Assembly: GCF_024679095.1 (NCBI RefSeq)
Contig: NW_026110552.1
Span: 310,001-374,000 of the forward strand
Reading direction: 5' to 3'
Origin: Eriocheir sinensis
Taxonomy: Eukaryota; Arthropoda; Malacostraca; Decapoda; Varunidae
DNA length: 64,000 nt
Below, one piece after another: positions 16,589-31,476 of the stretch (its first letter is position 1; each line of letters begins with the position of its first letter). The notes under the pieces were generated by a model, which was not told the DNA's origin, searched no databases, and saw only the letters and a program-made list of their open reading frames with translations. Both the position numbers and the translations under genes were made by a program.

Positions 16589-16717
16589 TAAAATCTGTAA
16601 TTAGTTAAATTTGTATTTAATACATGTACAAAATACACATAAAATAATGTAAATTTGTATGAAATGAAAACAAATTACATAAATAACGTACATTTGTATA
16701 AAATAGATATACAAAAT
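16589..16717 (-). repeat. Small internal inversion, - orientation
   Basis: A 129 bp reversed segment starting AAAATCTGTAATTAGTTAAA. It has an exact counterpart at 33493-33622 in the other arm of B. Confidence 0.8.
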
Positions 16718-18735
16718 AATTTTATGTGTATTTTGTATATTTATTTTCATACAAATTTAAATTATTTTTGTGTATTTTTGTATATAGTTTTATACAAACA
16801 GGTTATTTTATGAGTATTTTGTATATCTATTTTCATACAAATACACATTCTTTTATTGATATTTTGTTTATTTATTTTGACGAGAATTTAAATTATTTAA
16901 TATGTATTTTGTATATATATTTTTATACGTATTTACATCATTTCATGTGTATTTTGTATATATCTTTCTAAAGAAATCTACGTTATATTATGTGTATTCG
17001 TATATCGATTTTTAAACAAATTTACACTTTTATGTGTATTTTGCATATTTTTTCAATACAAATTTACCTTATTGTATATGCATTTTGTATATTAATTTTA
17101 ATACAAATTTAATTATTCTATGTGTATTTTTGTATATGTATTTTTATAAAAATATGCTTTATTTTATGGGTATTTTGCATCTTTATTTTCATACAAATTT
17201 ACGTTATTTTATTGATATTCTGCTCATTCATTTTGATACGATTTGACATTATTCTATGTGTATTTTGTATATATTTTTCAAACAAATTTACGTTATTTTA
17301 TGTGTATTTGTTTATATATTCTGACACAAATTTACAATATTTTATGGGTATTTTGTAAATATATTTCAAAAGAAATTTACCTATTTTTATGTGTATTTTG
17401 AATATCTATTTTCATACAAACTCAAATTATTTTTATGTATTTTTGTATATATTTCAATACAAATTTTAGTTATGTTATGTGTATTTTGTAAATCTATTTT
17501 CAATCAAATATATATTATTTTATTGGTATTTTGTTGATTTATATTGATATGAGTTTACATTATCTTATATGTACTTTTTATATATATTTTTATACGCGTT
17601 TACATTATTTAATATTTACTTTGAATATATAATTTTATACAAATTCATAGTATTTTATGTGTATTTGTATATATATTTTCATATAAATTTACATTATTTT
17701 ATGTGAATTTTTACATATATTTCATTACAAATTTACCTTATTTTATGTTTATTTTGTATGTGTATTTTGTACATTTATATTTATACAAATACACATTCTT
17801 TTATTGGTATTTTGTTGATTTATTTTGTTTCGAATTTATATTATTTTATGTGTATTTTGTTTACATTTTTTTATACGTATTTACCTAATTTTATGTGTAT
17901 TTTGTATATATATTTTTATAGAGATCTACGTTATTTTATGTGTATTCGTATATATATTTTGAAACAAATTTACTTTCTTTTATATGTATTTTTGCATATC
18001 TCTTTCAATAGAAGTTTACCTTATTGTATGTGCATTTTGTACATTTATTTCAATACAAATTTAAATATTTTATGAGAATTTTGGTATATATATTTTTATA
18101 AGAAATGCGCTATTTGATGGGAATTTTGCATCTTTATTTTCATACAAATTTACATTATTTTATTAATATTCGGTGTATTTATTTTGATACGATCTTACAT
18201 TATTCTATTTGTTTTTTGTATATATTTTTTTATACATATTTACATTATTTAATGTATATCTTGCATATATATTTTATACAAATTTATTATCTATTATTTA
18301 TTTTCATACAAATAAACATTCTTTTCATGATATTTTGTTTATTTATTTTGACACGAATTTACATTACTTAATTTGTATTTTATATATATATTTTTATACG
18401 TATTTACATAATTTCATGTGTATTTTGTATATATATTTCTATAGAAATCTACGTTATTTTATGTGTATTCGTATATATATTTTGAAACAAATTTACAATG
18501 TTTTATTTGTATTTTGCGTTTTTTTTTCAATACAAATTTACCTTATTATATGTGTGCATTTTGTATATTAATTTTAATACTAATTTAATTATTTTATGTG
18601 TACTTTTGTATATGTATTTTTTAAAAAAATATGCTTTATCTTATGGGTATTTTGCATCTTTGTTTTCATACAAATTTAAATTATTTTATTGATATTCTGT
18701 GTAATTATTTTGATAAGAGTTTACAGTATTATATG
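16718..18735 (+). repeat. Satellite block, + orientation
   Basis: Mirror of 31477-33492. Its second half (about 17800-18735) is an inverted copy of 1546-2490. Confidence 0.85.
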
Positions 18736-18828
18736 TATAACAATATAAATACAGAATACATAATAGATATGCAAAATACATATAAACAATGTAATTTGTT
18801 TCAAAATATATATACGAATACACATGAC
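18736..18828 (-). repeat. Small internal inversion, - orientation
   Basis: A 93 bp reversed segment ending CACATGACATGGGTATTTTA; mirror of 31380-31476. Confidence 0.8.
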
Positions 18829-21800
18829 ATGGGTATTTTAATGTGTATTTTGTATATATATTTTTATACGTATTTACATTATTTCAAGTGTATTTTGTAT
18901 ATATATTTCTATAGAAATCTACGTTATTTTATGTGTATTCGTATATATATTTTGAAACAAATTTACATTGTTTTATGTGTATTTTGCATATTTTTTCAAT
19001 ACAAATTTACATTATTGTATGTGCATTTTGTATATTAATTTTAATACAAATTTGATTAATCTATGTGTATTTTTGTGTATGTATTTTTATAAAAATATGC
19101 TTTATTTTATGGGTATTTTGCATCTTTATTTTCATACAAATTTACATTATTTTATTGATATTCTGTGTATTTGGTATGATTTTACATTATTCTATGAGTA
19201 TTTTGTATATATATTTTATATAAAATGTATTTGTTTTCATTTCATACAAATCTACATTATTTTATGTGTTTTTTGTACATGTATTTAAATACAAATTTAA
19301 CTAGTTATATGTGTATTTTGTATATCTATTTTGTATGTATATTTTCATAGAAATTTTCTATTTTATGAGTATTCGTATATATATTTTGATACAAATTTAC
19401 ATTATTGATGTGTATTTTGCATATCTATTTCAATACAAATTTTCTTAATTGTACGTGCATTTTGTATATTTATTTTAATACAAATTTAATTATTTTATAT
19501 GTATTTTTGTATATATATTTTTATGCAAATATGCATATGGATATTTTGCAGCTTTATTTTCATACAAATTTACATTATTTTATTGATATTCTCTTTATTT
19601 ATTTTGATACGATTTAACATTATTCTATGTGTATTTTGTATATATTTTTTTTACATATTTACATTATTTAAGGTTTATTTTGTATATATATTTTATCCAA
19701 ATTTACATTATTTTATGTGTATTTGTTTATATATTTTTATACAAATTTTCATTATTTTATGTGTATTTTGTATATACATTTTCATAAAAAAATTACGTTA
19801 TTTTATTGTGTGTATTCGTATATATTTTGATACAAATTTTATACAAATTCATGTTATTTAATGTGTATTTGTATATATATTTTCATACAAATTTATATTA
19901 TTTTATGTGTATTTTTTCATATATTTCATTACAAATTTACCTTATTTTATGTTTATTTTGTATATATATTTCATTCAATTTTAAATTATTTTATGTGTAT
20001 ATTTGTATTTGTATTTTGAATATATATTTTCATCCAAAATTACATTATTATATTGGTATTTTCTTAATTTAATTCGATACGAATTTATATTATTTCATAG
20101 GTATTTTGTATACATATTTTTATGCTCATTCACATTATCTAATGTGTGTTTTGTATATATATTTTTATGCAAATTTATTTTATGTTCATTTTTGTACATA
20201 TATTTTTATAGAAATTTGCGTTATTTTATGTATATAGTTTTATATAAATTAACGTTATTTTATGTGCATTTTGTATATTTATATTTATACAAATACACAT
20301 TCTTTTATTGCTATATTGTTTATTTATATTTATACGAATTTACATTATTTTATGTGTATTTTGTATACATTTTTTTTTACGTATTTGCTTAATTTTATGT
20401 GTATTTTGTATATGTATTTTTATAGAAATCTACGTTATTTTATGTGTATTCGCATATATATTTTGAAACAAATTTACATTATTTTATATGTATTTTGCAT
20501 ATCTATTTCAATACAAATTTACCTTATTGTATGTGCATTTTGTATATTTATTTTGATACAAATTCAAATATTTTATGTGTATTTTGGTATCAATAATTTT
20601 ATAAAAAATGCGTTATTTTATAGGTATTTTGCATCTTAATTTTCATACAAATTTACATTATTTTATTAATATTCTGTATATATTTTGATACGATTTTACA
20701 TTATTCTATTTGTGTTTTGTATATATTTTTTTATACATATTTACATTATTTAATGTGTATTTTGTATATATATTTCATACAAATTTACGTTATTATATGT
20801 GTATTTGTTTATATATTTTCTTTCAAATTTACATTATTTTATGTGTATTTTGTATATGTATTTCAATAAATTAACCTAATTTTATGTGTATTTTGTATAT
20901 TTCTTTTCATACAAATTTACATTATTTTGTGTATTTTTGTATATAGTTTTATACAAATTTAGGTTGTTTTATGTACGCATTTACATTATTTAATGTGTGT
21001 TTTGTATATATATTTTATCCAAAGTTAATTTATTTTACGTTCATTTTGGACATATATTTTATAGAAATTAGCGTTATTTTATATGTATTTGTATATGTTT
21101 ATTTGTATATGTTTTCATACAAATTTATATTATTTTATTGCTATTTTGTTTATTTAGTTTGATACGAATTACATGATTATATGTGTATTTTGTACATATT
21201 TTTATACGTATTTACATTACTTAATGTGTATTTTGTTTATATATTTTAAAGAAATTTACGTTATTATATGTATTTTTAAATATTTTGATACAAATTTACA
21301 TTATTTTATGTATTTTGTATATACATTTCAATTCAAATTTAGCTTATTTTATCTGTATTTTGTATATCTATTTTCATACGAATTTAATTACTTCTCTGTA
21401 TTTTTGTATATAGTTTTATACAAATTTACGTTATTTTATGTGTATTTTGTATATTTATATTTATACAAATACACATTCTTTTATTGGTATTTTGTTTATT
21501 TATTTTGATACGAATTTACATTATTTTATGTGTATTTTGTATACATTTTTTTATACGTATTTACTTCATTTTACGTGTATTTTGTATATATATTTTTATA
21601 CAAATCTACCTTATTTTATGTGTATCCGTATAAATATTTTGAAAAAAATTTACATTGTTTTATATGTATTTTGCATATCTATTTCAATACAGATTTACCT
21701 TATTGTATGTGTATTTTGTATATTTATTTTAATACAAATAAATTTTTTTATGTGTATTTTTGTATATATATTTTATAGGTATTTTGCTTCTTTATTTTCA

Positions 21801-23053
21801 TACAAATTTACATTATTTTATTAATATTCTCTGTATTTATTTTGATACGATTTTACATTATTCTATTTGTGTTTTGTATAAAAAAAATTTTATACAAATT
21901 TACGTTATTTTAAGAGTATTTGTTTATGTATTTTCATTCAAATTTACAGTATTTTATGTGTATTTTGTATATGTATTTCAATACAAATTTACCTAATTTT
22001 ATGTGTATTTTGTATATTTATTTTCATACAAATTTAAATTATTTTTGTGTATTTTTGTATATAGTTTTATACAAATTTATGTTATCTTATGTGTATTTTG
22101 TATGTTTATTTTCATACAAATACACATTATTTTATTGACATTTTGTTTATTTATTTTGACGCGAATTTACATTATTTAATGTGTATTTTGTATATATATT
22201 TTTATACGTATTTACATCCTTTCATGTGTATTTTGTATATTTATAAAAAATGCGTTATTTTATGGGTATTTTGCATCTTTATTTTCATACAAATTTACAT
22301 TATTTTATTTACATTCTGTGTATTTATTTTAATACGATTTTACATTATTCTATTTGTGTTTTGTATATATATTTTTTATACATATTTACATTATTTAATG
22401 AGTATTTTTATATATATTTTATACAAATTTATGTTAATTTAAGTGTATTTGTTTATATATTTTCATTCAAATTTACATTATTTTATGTGTATTTTGTATA
22501 TGTATTTCTTTACAAATTTACCTAATTTTATGTGTATTTTGTATATTTATTTTCATACAAATTTAACTTATGTTTGTGTATTTTTATATATAGTTTTATA
22601 CAAATTTACGTTATTTTATGTGTATTTTGTATATGTATTTGTTGATATTTTAATTATTTATTTTGACACGAATTTACATTATTTAATGAGTATTTTGTAT
22701 ATATATTTTTATACGTATTTACAACATTTCATGTGTATTTTGTATATATATTTCTATAGAAATCTACTTTATTTTATGTGTATTCGTATATATATTTTGA
22801 AACAAATATACATTATTTTATGTGTATTTTGTATATATATTTCATTATAAATTTGCCTTATTTTAAGTTTATTTTTATATCTATTTTCATTCAAATTCAA
22901 ATAATTTAATGTGTATATATTTATTTGTATTTACGTTATTTTATGTGTATTTTCTATATATATTTTCATTCAAAATTACATTATTTTATCGGTATTTTGT
23001 TCATTTATTTCGATACGAATTTAGATTATTTCATGTATTTTCTATACATATAT
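18829..23053 (+). repeat. Long satellite block, + orientation
   Basis: Mirror of 27130-31379 and inverted copy of about 54206-58460. Shows the clearest higher-order structure: the monomer series at 20240-20640 recurs at 21420-21800, and the GATACGATTTTACATTATTC subtype recurs at 20687, 21844 and 22331. Confidence 0.85.
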
Positions 23054-23132
23054 ATAGAGTAATTTCTATGAAAATATATATTCAAAATACATATAAAATT
23101 ATGTAAATAAGTATAAAAATATATATATCAAA
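23054..23132 (-). repeat. Small internal inversion, - orientation
   Basis: About 79 bp reversed, between TATATATAGAGTAATTTC and ATATATATCAAATACTTC. Mirror of 27053-27129 and related to 54118-54205, 63005-63087 and the start of 36563-38349. Confidence 0.8.
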
Positions 23133-25208
23133 TACTTCATTTTATGTGTATTTTGTATATATTTTTATAGAAATCAACGTTATTTTATGTGTATTCGTAT
23201 ATATATTTTTAAACAAATTTACATTGTTTTATATGTATTTTGCATATCTATTTCAATACAAATTTACCTTACAGTATGTGCATTTTTTATATTTATTTTA
23301 ATACAAATTTTAATATTTCATGTGTATTTTGGTATATATATATTTATAAAAAATGCGTTATTTTATGGCTATTTTGCATCTTTATTTTCATACAAATTTA
23401 CATTATTTTATTAATATTCTGTATATTTATTTTGATACGATTTTACATTATTCTATTTGTGTTTTGAATATATTTTTTTATACATATTTACATCATCTAA
23501 TTAGTATTTTGTATATATATTTGATACAAATTTACGTTATTTTAAGTGTATATGTTTATATATTTTCATTCAAATTTCCATTATTTTATGTGTATTTTGT
23601 ATATGTAATTCAATACAAATTTACCTAATTTTATGTGTATTTAGTATATTTATTTTCATACAAATTTAAATTATTTTTGTGTATTTTTGTATATAGTTTT
23701 ATACAAACTTAGGTTATTTTATGAGTATTTTGTATTTCTATTTTCATACAAATACACATTCTTTTATTGATATTTTGTTTATTTATTTTGACGAGAATTT
23801 AAATTATTTAATGTGTATTTTGTATATATATATTTTTATACGTATTTACATCATTTCATGTGTATTTTGTATATATATTTCTATAGAAATCTACGTTATT
23901 TTATGTGTATTCGTATATAGATTTTTAAACAAATTTACGCTTTAATGTGCATTTTGTATATTTTTTCAATACAAATTTACCATATTGTACGTGCATTTTG
24001 TATATTAATTTTAATACAAATTTAATTATTCTATGTGTATTTTTGTATATGTATTTTTAAATAAATATGCTTTATGTTATGGGTATTTTGCATCTTTATT
24101 TTCATACAAAATTACATTATTTTATTGATATTCTGTGTATTTATTTTGATACGACTTTACATTATTCTATGTGTATTTTGTATATATTTTTCATTTAATT
24201 TAGCTTATTTTATGTGTATTTTGTATATCTATTTATTTTAATACAAAATCAAATATTTTATGTTTTTTCGTATATATATTTTTATAAAAAATGTGTTATT
24301 TTATGGGTATTTTGCATCTTAATTTTCATACAAATTTACATTATTTTATTAATATGTTCTGTATTTATTTTCATACGATTTTACATTATTTTATTTGTGT
24401 TTTGTATATATTTTTTTTATACATATTTACATTATTTAATGTGTTTTTTGCATATATATTTGATACAAATTTACGTTATTTTAAGTCTATATGTTTATAT
24501 ATTTTCATTCAAATTTACATTATTTTATGTGTATTTTGTATATGTATTTCAATACAAATTTACCTAATTTTATATGTTTTTTGTATATTTATTTTCATAC
24601 AAGTTTAAATTATTTATGTGTATTTTTTTCTATAGTTTTATACAAATTTAGGTTATTTTATGTGTAATTTGTATATCTATTTTCATACAAATACACATTC
24701 TTTTCATGATATTTTGTTTATTTATTTTGACACAAATTAACATTATTTAATGTGTATTTTGTATATATATTTTTATACGTATTTAGATTATTTCAAGTGT
24801 ATAATATATGTATAATATATGTATAATATATTTCTATAGAAATCTACGTTATTTTATGTGTATTCGTATATATATTTTGAAACAAATTTACATTGTTTTA
24901 TGTGTATTTTGCATATTTTTTCAATACAAATTTACCTTATTGTATGTGCATTTTGTACATTAATTTTAATACAAATTTGATTAATCTATGTGTATTTTTG
25001 TATATGTATTTTTATAAAAATATGCTTTATTTTATGGGTATTTTGCATCTTTATTTTCATACAAATTTACATTATTTTATTGATATTCTGTGTATTTATT
25101 TTAATATGATTTTACATTATTCTATGTGTATTTTGTATATATATTTTATTTAAAATGTATTTGTTTTCATTTCATACAAATCTACATTATTTTATGTATT
25201 TTTTGTAC
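23133..25208 (+). repeat. Satellite block, + orientation
   Basis: The part to 24185 belongs to the left arm of B; the rest is spacer. Contains three copies of TATAATATATG at about 24799-24833. Ends at TTTTTTGTACAT. Confidence 0.85.
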
Positions 25209-25985
25209 ATAAAATATTTGAATTTGTATTGAAATAAATATACAAAATTCACATACAATAAGGTAAATTTGTATTGAAATAGGTATGGAAAATACATATA
25301 AAACAATGTAAATTTATTTCAAAATATATATGCGAATACACATAAAATAAGGTAGATTTTTATAAAAATATATATACAAAATACACATAAAATTAAGTAA
25401 ATACGTATAAAAAATGTAAACAAAATACACATAAAATAATGTAAATTCGAATCAAAATAAATAAACAAAATACCAATAAAAGAATGTGTATTTGGATAAA
25501 TATAAATATACAAAATACACATACAAAATAAACATAAAATAAGGTACTTTTGTAATGAAATATATGTACAAAATACACATAAAATAATGTAAATTTATAT
25601 GAAAATATATATACAAATACACATAAAATACCATGAATTTGTATAAAATTATATATTCAAAATAAATATTAAATAGCGTAAATTTGTATAAAAATATATA
25701 TAAAAAGCACATATAAAATAATGTAAATTCGTATCAATATAAGTCAACAAAATACCAATAAAATAATATATATTTGAATGAAATTAGATTTACAAAATAC
25801 ACATAACATAACTAAAATTTGTATTGAAATATATACAAAAATACATAAAAATAATTTGAGTTTGTATGAAAATAGATATTCAAAATACATAAAACTAGGT
25901 AAATTTCTTTTGAAATATATAGACAAAATACCAATAAAATATTGCAAATTTGTGTCAAAATATATAAACAAATACACATAAAATA
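23140..25985. repeat. Direct repeat C, copy 2
   Basis: Second copy of 3020-6025. It spans the inner end of the left arm of B and most of the spacer. A further inverted copy of its first part lies at about 13797-15255 (landmark sum about 38426). Confidence 0.8.
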
Positions 25986-26007
25986 ACGTAAATTTGTATG
26001 AAAAATA
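24186..26007. repeat. Spacer of inverted repeat B
   Basis: This 1.8 kb loop is satellite like the rest and contains one strand switch at about 25208. It is not unique sequence: it is a direct copy of about 4213-6025, including the same switch (TTTTTGTACAT followed by AAAATATTT), with about 11 bp missing at the junction compared with 5233-5243. Confidence 0.8.
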
Positions 26008-27052
26008 TATACAAAATACACATAGAATAATGTAAAATCATTTTAAAATAAATACACAGAATATCAATAAAATAATGTAAATTTGTATGAAAATAAAAAT
26101 GCGAAATACCCATAACATAAAGCATATTTATATAAAAATACATATACAAAAATACACATAGAATAATTAAATTTGTATCAAAATTAATATACAAAATGCA
26201 CATACAATAAGGTAAATTTGTATTGAAAAAATACAAAATGCACATTAAAGCGTAAATTTGTTTAAAATCTATATACGAATACACATAATATAATGTAGAT
26301 TTCTATAGAAATATATATACAAAATACACATGAAATGATGTAAATACGTATAAAAATATATATACAAAATACACATTAAATAATTTAAATTCTCGTCAAA
26401 ATAAATAAACAAAATATCAATAAAAGAATGTGTATTTGTATGAAAATAGAAATACAAAATACTCATAAAATAACCTAAGTTTGTATAAAACTATATACAA
26501 AAATACACAAAAATAATTTAAATTTGTATGAAAATAAATATACTAAATACACATAAAATTAGGTAAATTTGTATTGAATTACATATACAAAATACACATA
26601 AAATAATGGAAATTTGAATGAAAATATATAAACATATACACTTAAAATAACGTAAATTTGTATCAAATATATATACAAAATACTAATTAGATGATGTAAA
26701 TATGTATAAAAAAATATATTCAAAACACAAATAGAATAATGTAAAATCGTATCAAAATAAATATACAGAATATTAATAAAATAATGTAAATTTGTATGAA
26801 AATAAAGATGCAAAATAGCCATAAAATAACGCATTTTTTATAAATATATATATACCAAAATACACATGAAATATTAAAATTTGTATTAAAATAAATATAA
26901 AAAATGCACATACTGTAAGGTAAATTTGTATTGAAATAGATATGCAAAATACATATAAAACAATGTAAATTTGTTTAAAAATATATATACGAATACACAT
27001 AAAATAACGTTGATTTCTATAAAAATATATACAAAATACACATAAAATGAAG
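25209..27052 (-). repeat. Satellite block, - orientation
   Basis: 25209-25985 copies 5239-6025 directly; from 26008 on it is the right arm of B. Confidence 0.85.
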
Positions 27053-27129
27053 TATTTGATATATATATTTTTATACTTATTTACATAATTTTATATGTAT
27101 TTTGAATATATATTTTCATAGAAATTTAC
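27053..27129 (+). repeat. Small internal inversion, + orientation
   Basis: Mirror of 23054-23132. Opens with AAGTATTTGATATATATATT and closes with ATGTATATGTATAGAAAATA. Confidence 0.8.
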
Positions 27130-30100
27130 TCTATATGTATATGTATAGAAAATACACATGAAATAATCTAAATTCGTATCGAAATAAATGAACAAAATAC
27201 CGATAAAATAATGTAATTTTGAATGAAAATATATATAGAAAATACACATAAAATAACGTAAATACAAATAAATATACACATTAAATTATTTGAATTTGAA
27301 TGAAAATAGATATAAAAATAAACTTAAAATAAGGCAAATTTATAATGAAATATATATACAAAATACACATAAAATAATGTATATTTGTTTCAAAATATAT
27401 ATACGAATACACATAAAATAAAGTAGATTTCTATAGAAATATATATACAAAATACACATGAAATGTTGTAAATACGTATAAAAATATATACAAAATACAC
27501 ATTAAATAATGTAAATTCGTGTCAAAATAAATAATTAAAATATCAATAAAGGAATGTGTATTTGTATGAAAATACATATACAACATACACATAAAATAAC
27601 GTAAATTTGTATAAAACTATATATAAAATACACAAACATAAGTTAAATTTGTATGAAAATAAATATACAAAATACACATAAAATTAGGTAAATTTGTAAA
27701 GAAATACATATACAAAATACACATAAAATAATGTAAATTTGAATGAAAATATATAAACAAATACACTTAAATTAACATAAATTTGTATAAAATATATATA
27801 AAAAATACTCATTAAATAATGTAAATATGTATAAAAAATATATATACAAAACACAAATAGAATAATGTAAAATCGTATTAAAATAAATACACAGAATGTA
27901 AATAAAATAATGTAAATTTGTATGAAAATAAAGATGCAAAATACCCATAAAATAACGCATTTTTTATAAATATACAAAATACACATGAAAGGATGTAAAT
28001 ACGTATAAAATATATATACAAAATACACATTAAATAATGTAAATTCGCGTCAAAATAAATAAACAAAATGTCAATAAAATAATGTGTATTTGTATGAAAA
28101 TAAACATACAAAATACACATAAGATAACATAAATTTGTATAAAACTATATACAAAAATACACAAAAATAATTTAAATTTGTATGAAAATAAATATACAAA
28201 ATACACATAAAATTAGGTAAATTTGTATTGAAATACATATACAAAATACACATAAAATACTGTAAATTTGAATGAAAATACATAAACAAATACTCTTAAA
28301 ATAACGTAAATTTGTATAAAAAAAATTTTATACAAAACACAAATAGAATAATGTAAAATCGTATCAAAATAAATACAGAGAATATTAATAAAATAATGTA
28401 AATTTGTATGAAAATAAAGAAGCAAAATACCTATAAAATATATATACAAAAATACACATAAAAAAATTTATTTGTATTAAAATAAATATACAAAATACAC
28501 ATACAATAAGGTAAATCTGTATTGAAATAGATATGCAAAATACATATAAAACAATGTAAATTTTTTTCAAAATATTTATACGGATACACATAAAATAAGG
28601 TAGATTTGTATAAAAATATATATACAAAATACACGTAAAATGAAGTAAATACGTATAAAAAAATGTATACAAAATACACATAAAATAATGTAAATTCGTA
28701 TCAAAATAAATAAACAAAATACCAATAAAAGAATGTGTATTTGTATAAATATAAATATACAAAATACACATAAAATAACGTAAATTTGTATAAAACTATA
28801 TACAAAAATACAGAGAAGTAATTAAATTCGTATGAAAATAGATATACAAAATACAGATAAAATAAGCTAAATTTGAATTGAAATGTATATACAAAATACA
28901 TAAAATAATGTAAATTTGTATCAAAATATTTAAAAAAATACATATAATAACGTAAATTTCTTTAAAAATATATAAACAAAATACACATTAAGTAATGTAA
29001 ATACGTATAAAAAATATGTACAAAATACACATATAATCATGTAATTCGTATCAAACTAAATAAACAAAATAGCAATAAAATAATATAAATTTGTATGAGA
29101 AAACATATACAAATACATATAAAATAACGCTAATTTCTATAAAAATATATGTCCAAAAATGAACGTAAAATAAATTAACTTTGGATAAAAATATATATAC
29201 AAAACACACATTAAATAATGTAAATGCGTACATAAAACAACCTAAATTTGTATAAAACTATATACAAAAATACACAAAAATAATGTAAATTTGTATGAAA
29301 AGAAATATACAAAATACACATAAAATTAGGTTAATTTGTATTGAAATACATATACAAAATACACATAAAATAATGTAAATTTGAAAGAAAATATATAAAC
29401 AAATACACATATAATAACGTAAATTTGTATGAAATATATATACAAAATACACATTAAATAATGTAAATATGTATAAAAAATATATACAAAACACAAATAG
29501 AATAATGTAAAATCGTATCAAAATATATACACAGAATATTAATAAAATAATGTAAATTTGTATGAAAATTAAGATGCAAAATACCTATAAAATAACGCAT
29601 TTTTTATAAAATTATTGATACCAAAATACACATAAAATATTTGAATTTGTATCAAAATAAATATACAAAATGCACATACAATAAGGTAAATTTGTATTGA
29701 AATAGATATGCAAAATACATATAAAATAATGTAAATTTGTTTCAAAATATATATGCGAATACACATAAAATAACGTAGATTTCTATAAAAATACATATGC
29801 AAAATACACATAAAATTAAGCAAATACGTAAAAAAAATGTATACAAAATACACATAAAATAATGTAAATTCGTATAAATATAAATAAACAATATAGCAAT
29901 AAAAGAATGTGTATTTGTATAAATATAAATATACAAAATGCACATAAAATAACGTTAATTTATATAAAACTATATACATAAAATAACGCAAATTTCTATA
30001 AAAATATATGTACAAAAATGAACATAAAATAAATTTGCATAAAAATATATATACAAAACACACATTAGATAATGTGAATGAGCAAAAATATGTATACAAA

Positions 30101-31379
30101 ATACCTATGAAATAATATAAATTCGTATCGAATTAAATTAAGAAAATACCAATATAATAATGTAATTTTGGATGAAAATATATATTCAAAATACAAATAC
30201 AAATATACACATAAAATAATTTAAAATTGAATGAAATATATATACAAAATAAACATAAAATAAGGTAAATTTGTAATGAAATATATGAAAAAATACACAT
30301 AAAATAATATAAATTTGTATGAAAATATATATACAAATACACATTAAATAACATGAATTTGTATAAAATTTGTATCAAAATATATACGAATACACACAAT
30401 AAAATAACGTAATTTTTTTATGAAAATGTATATACAAAATACACATAAAATAATGAAAATTTGTATAAAAATATATAAACAAATACACATAAAATAATGT
30501 AAATTTGGATAAAATATATATACAAAATAAACCTTAAATAATGTAAATATGTAAAAAAAATATATACAAAATACACATAGAATAATGTTAAATCGTATCA
30601 AAATAAATAAAGAGAATATCAATAAAATAATGTAAATTTGTATGAAAATAAAGCTGCAAAATATCCATATGCATATTTGCATAAAAATATATATACAAAA
30701 ATACATATAAAATAATTAAATTTGTATTAAAATAAATATACAAAATGCACGTACAATTAAGAAAATTTGTATTGAAATAGATATGCAAAATACACATCAA
30801 TAATGTAAATTTGTATCAAAATATATATACGAATACTCATAAAATAGAGAAAATTTCTATGAAAATATACATACAAAATAGATATACAAAATACACATAT
30901 AACTAGTTAAATTTGTATTTAAATACATGTACAAAAACACATAAAATAATGTAGATTTGTATGAAATGAAAACAAATACATTTTATATAAAATATATATA
31001 CAAAATACTCATAGAATAATGTAAAATCATACCAAATACACAGAATATCAATAAAATAATGTAAATTTGTATGAAAATAAAGATGCAAAATACCCATAAA
31101 ATAAAGCATATTTTTATAAAAATACATACACAAAAATACACATAGATTAATCAAATTTGTATTAAAATTAATATACAAAATGCACATACAATAATGTAAA
31201 TTTGTATTGAAAAAATATGCAAAATACACATAAAACAATGTAAATTTGTTTCAAAATATATATACGAATACACATAAAATAACGTAGATTTCTATAGAAA
31301 TATATATACAAAATACACTTGAAATAATGTAAATACGTATAAAAATATATATACAAAATACACATTAAAAATACCCATG
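27130..31379 (-). repeat. Long satellite block, - orientation
   Basis: Mirror of 18829-23053 and direct copy of about 54206-58460 and, in part, 63088-64000. Confidence 0.85.
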
Positions 31380-31476
31380 TCATGTGTATTCGTATATATA
31401 TTTTGAAACAAATTTACATTGTTTATATGTATTTTGCATATCTATTTTTGTGTATTCTGTATTTATTTTTGTTATA
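31380..31476 (+). repeat. Small internal inversion, + orientation
   Basis: Mirror of 18736-18828; the same sequence ends the + block at 1447-1545 and at 42380-42466. Confidence 0.8.

Larger units (their letters stand above)
15262..24185 (+). repeat. Inverted repeat B, left arm (about 8.9 kb)
   Basis: This arm is the reverse complement of 26008-35015 with a few per cent of substitutions and small indels. Summed positions of matched landmarks stay between about 50187 and 50259 along the whole length. The mirrored landmarks include three small internal inversions (16589-16717, 18736-18828, 23054-23132). The outer limit is where sequences part at about 15262 and 35015; the inner limit is about 24185 and 26008. 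Confidence 0.9.
26270..31380 (-). repeat. Direct repeat E, copy 1
   Basis: Matches 53300-58500 in the same orientation at an offset of about 27.07 kb; for example 28701-28943 with 55774-56016 and 29051-29233 with 56124-56306 give the same translations. It lies inside the right arm of inverted repeat B. Confidence 0.85.

Noticed and set aside
24799..24833. Three copies of TATAATATATG as a regulatory element
   Set aside because: It looks like local slippage in AT-rich DNA; other copies of the monomer lack it.
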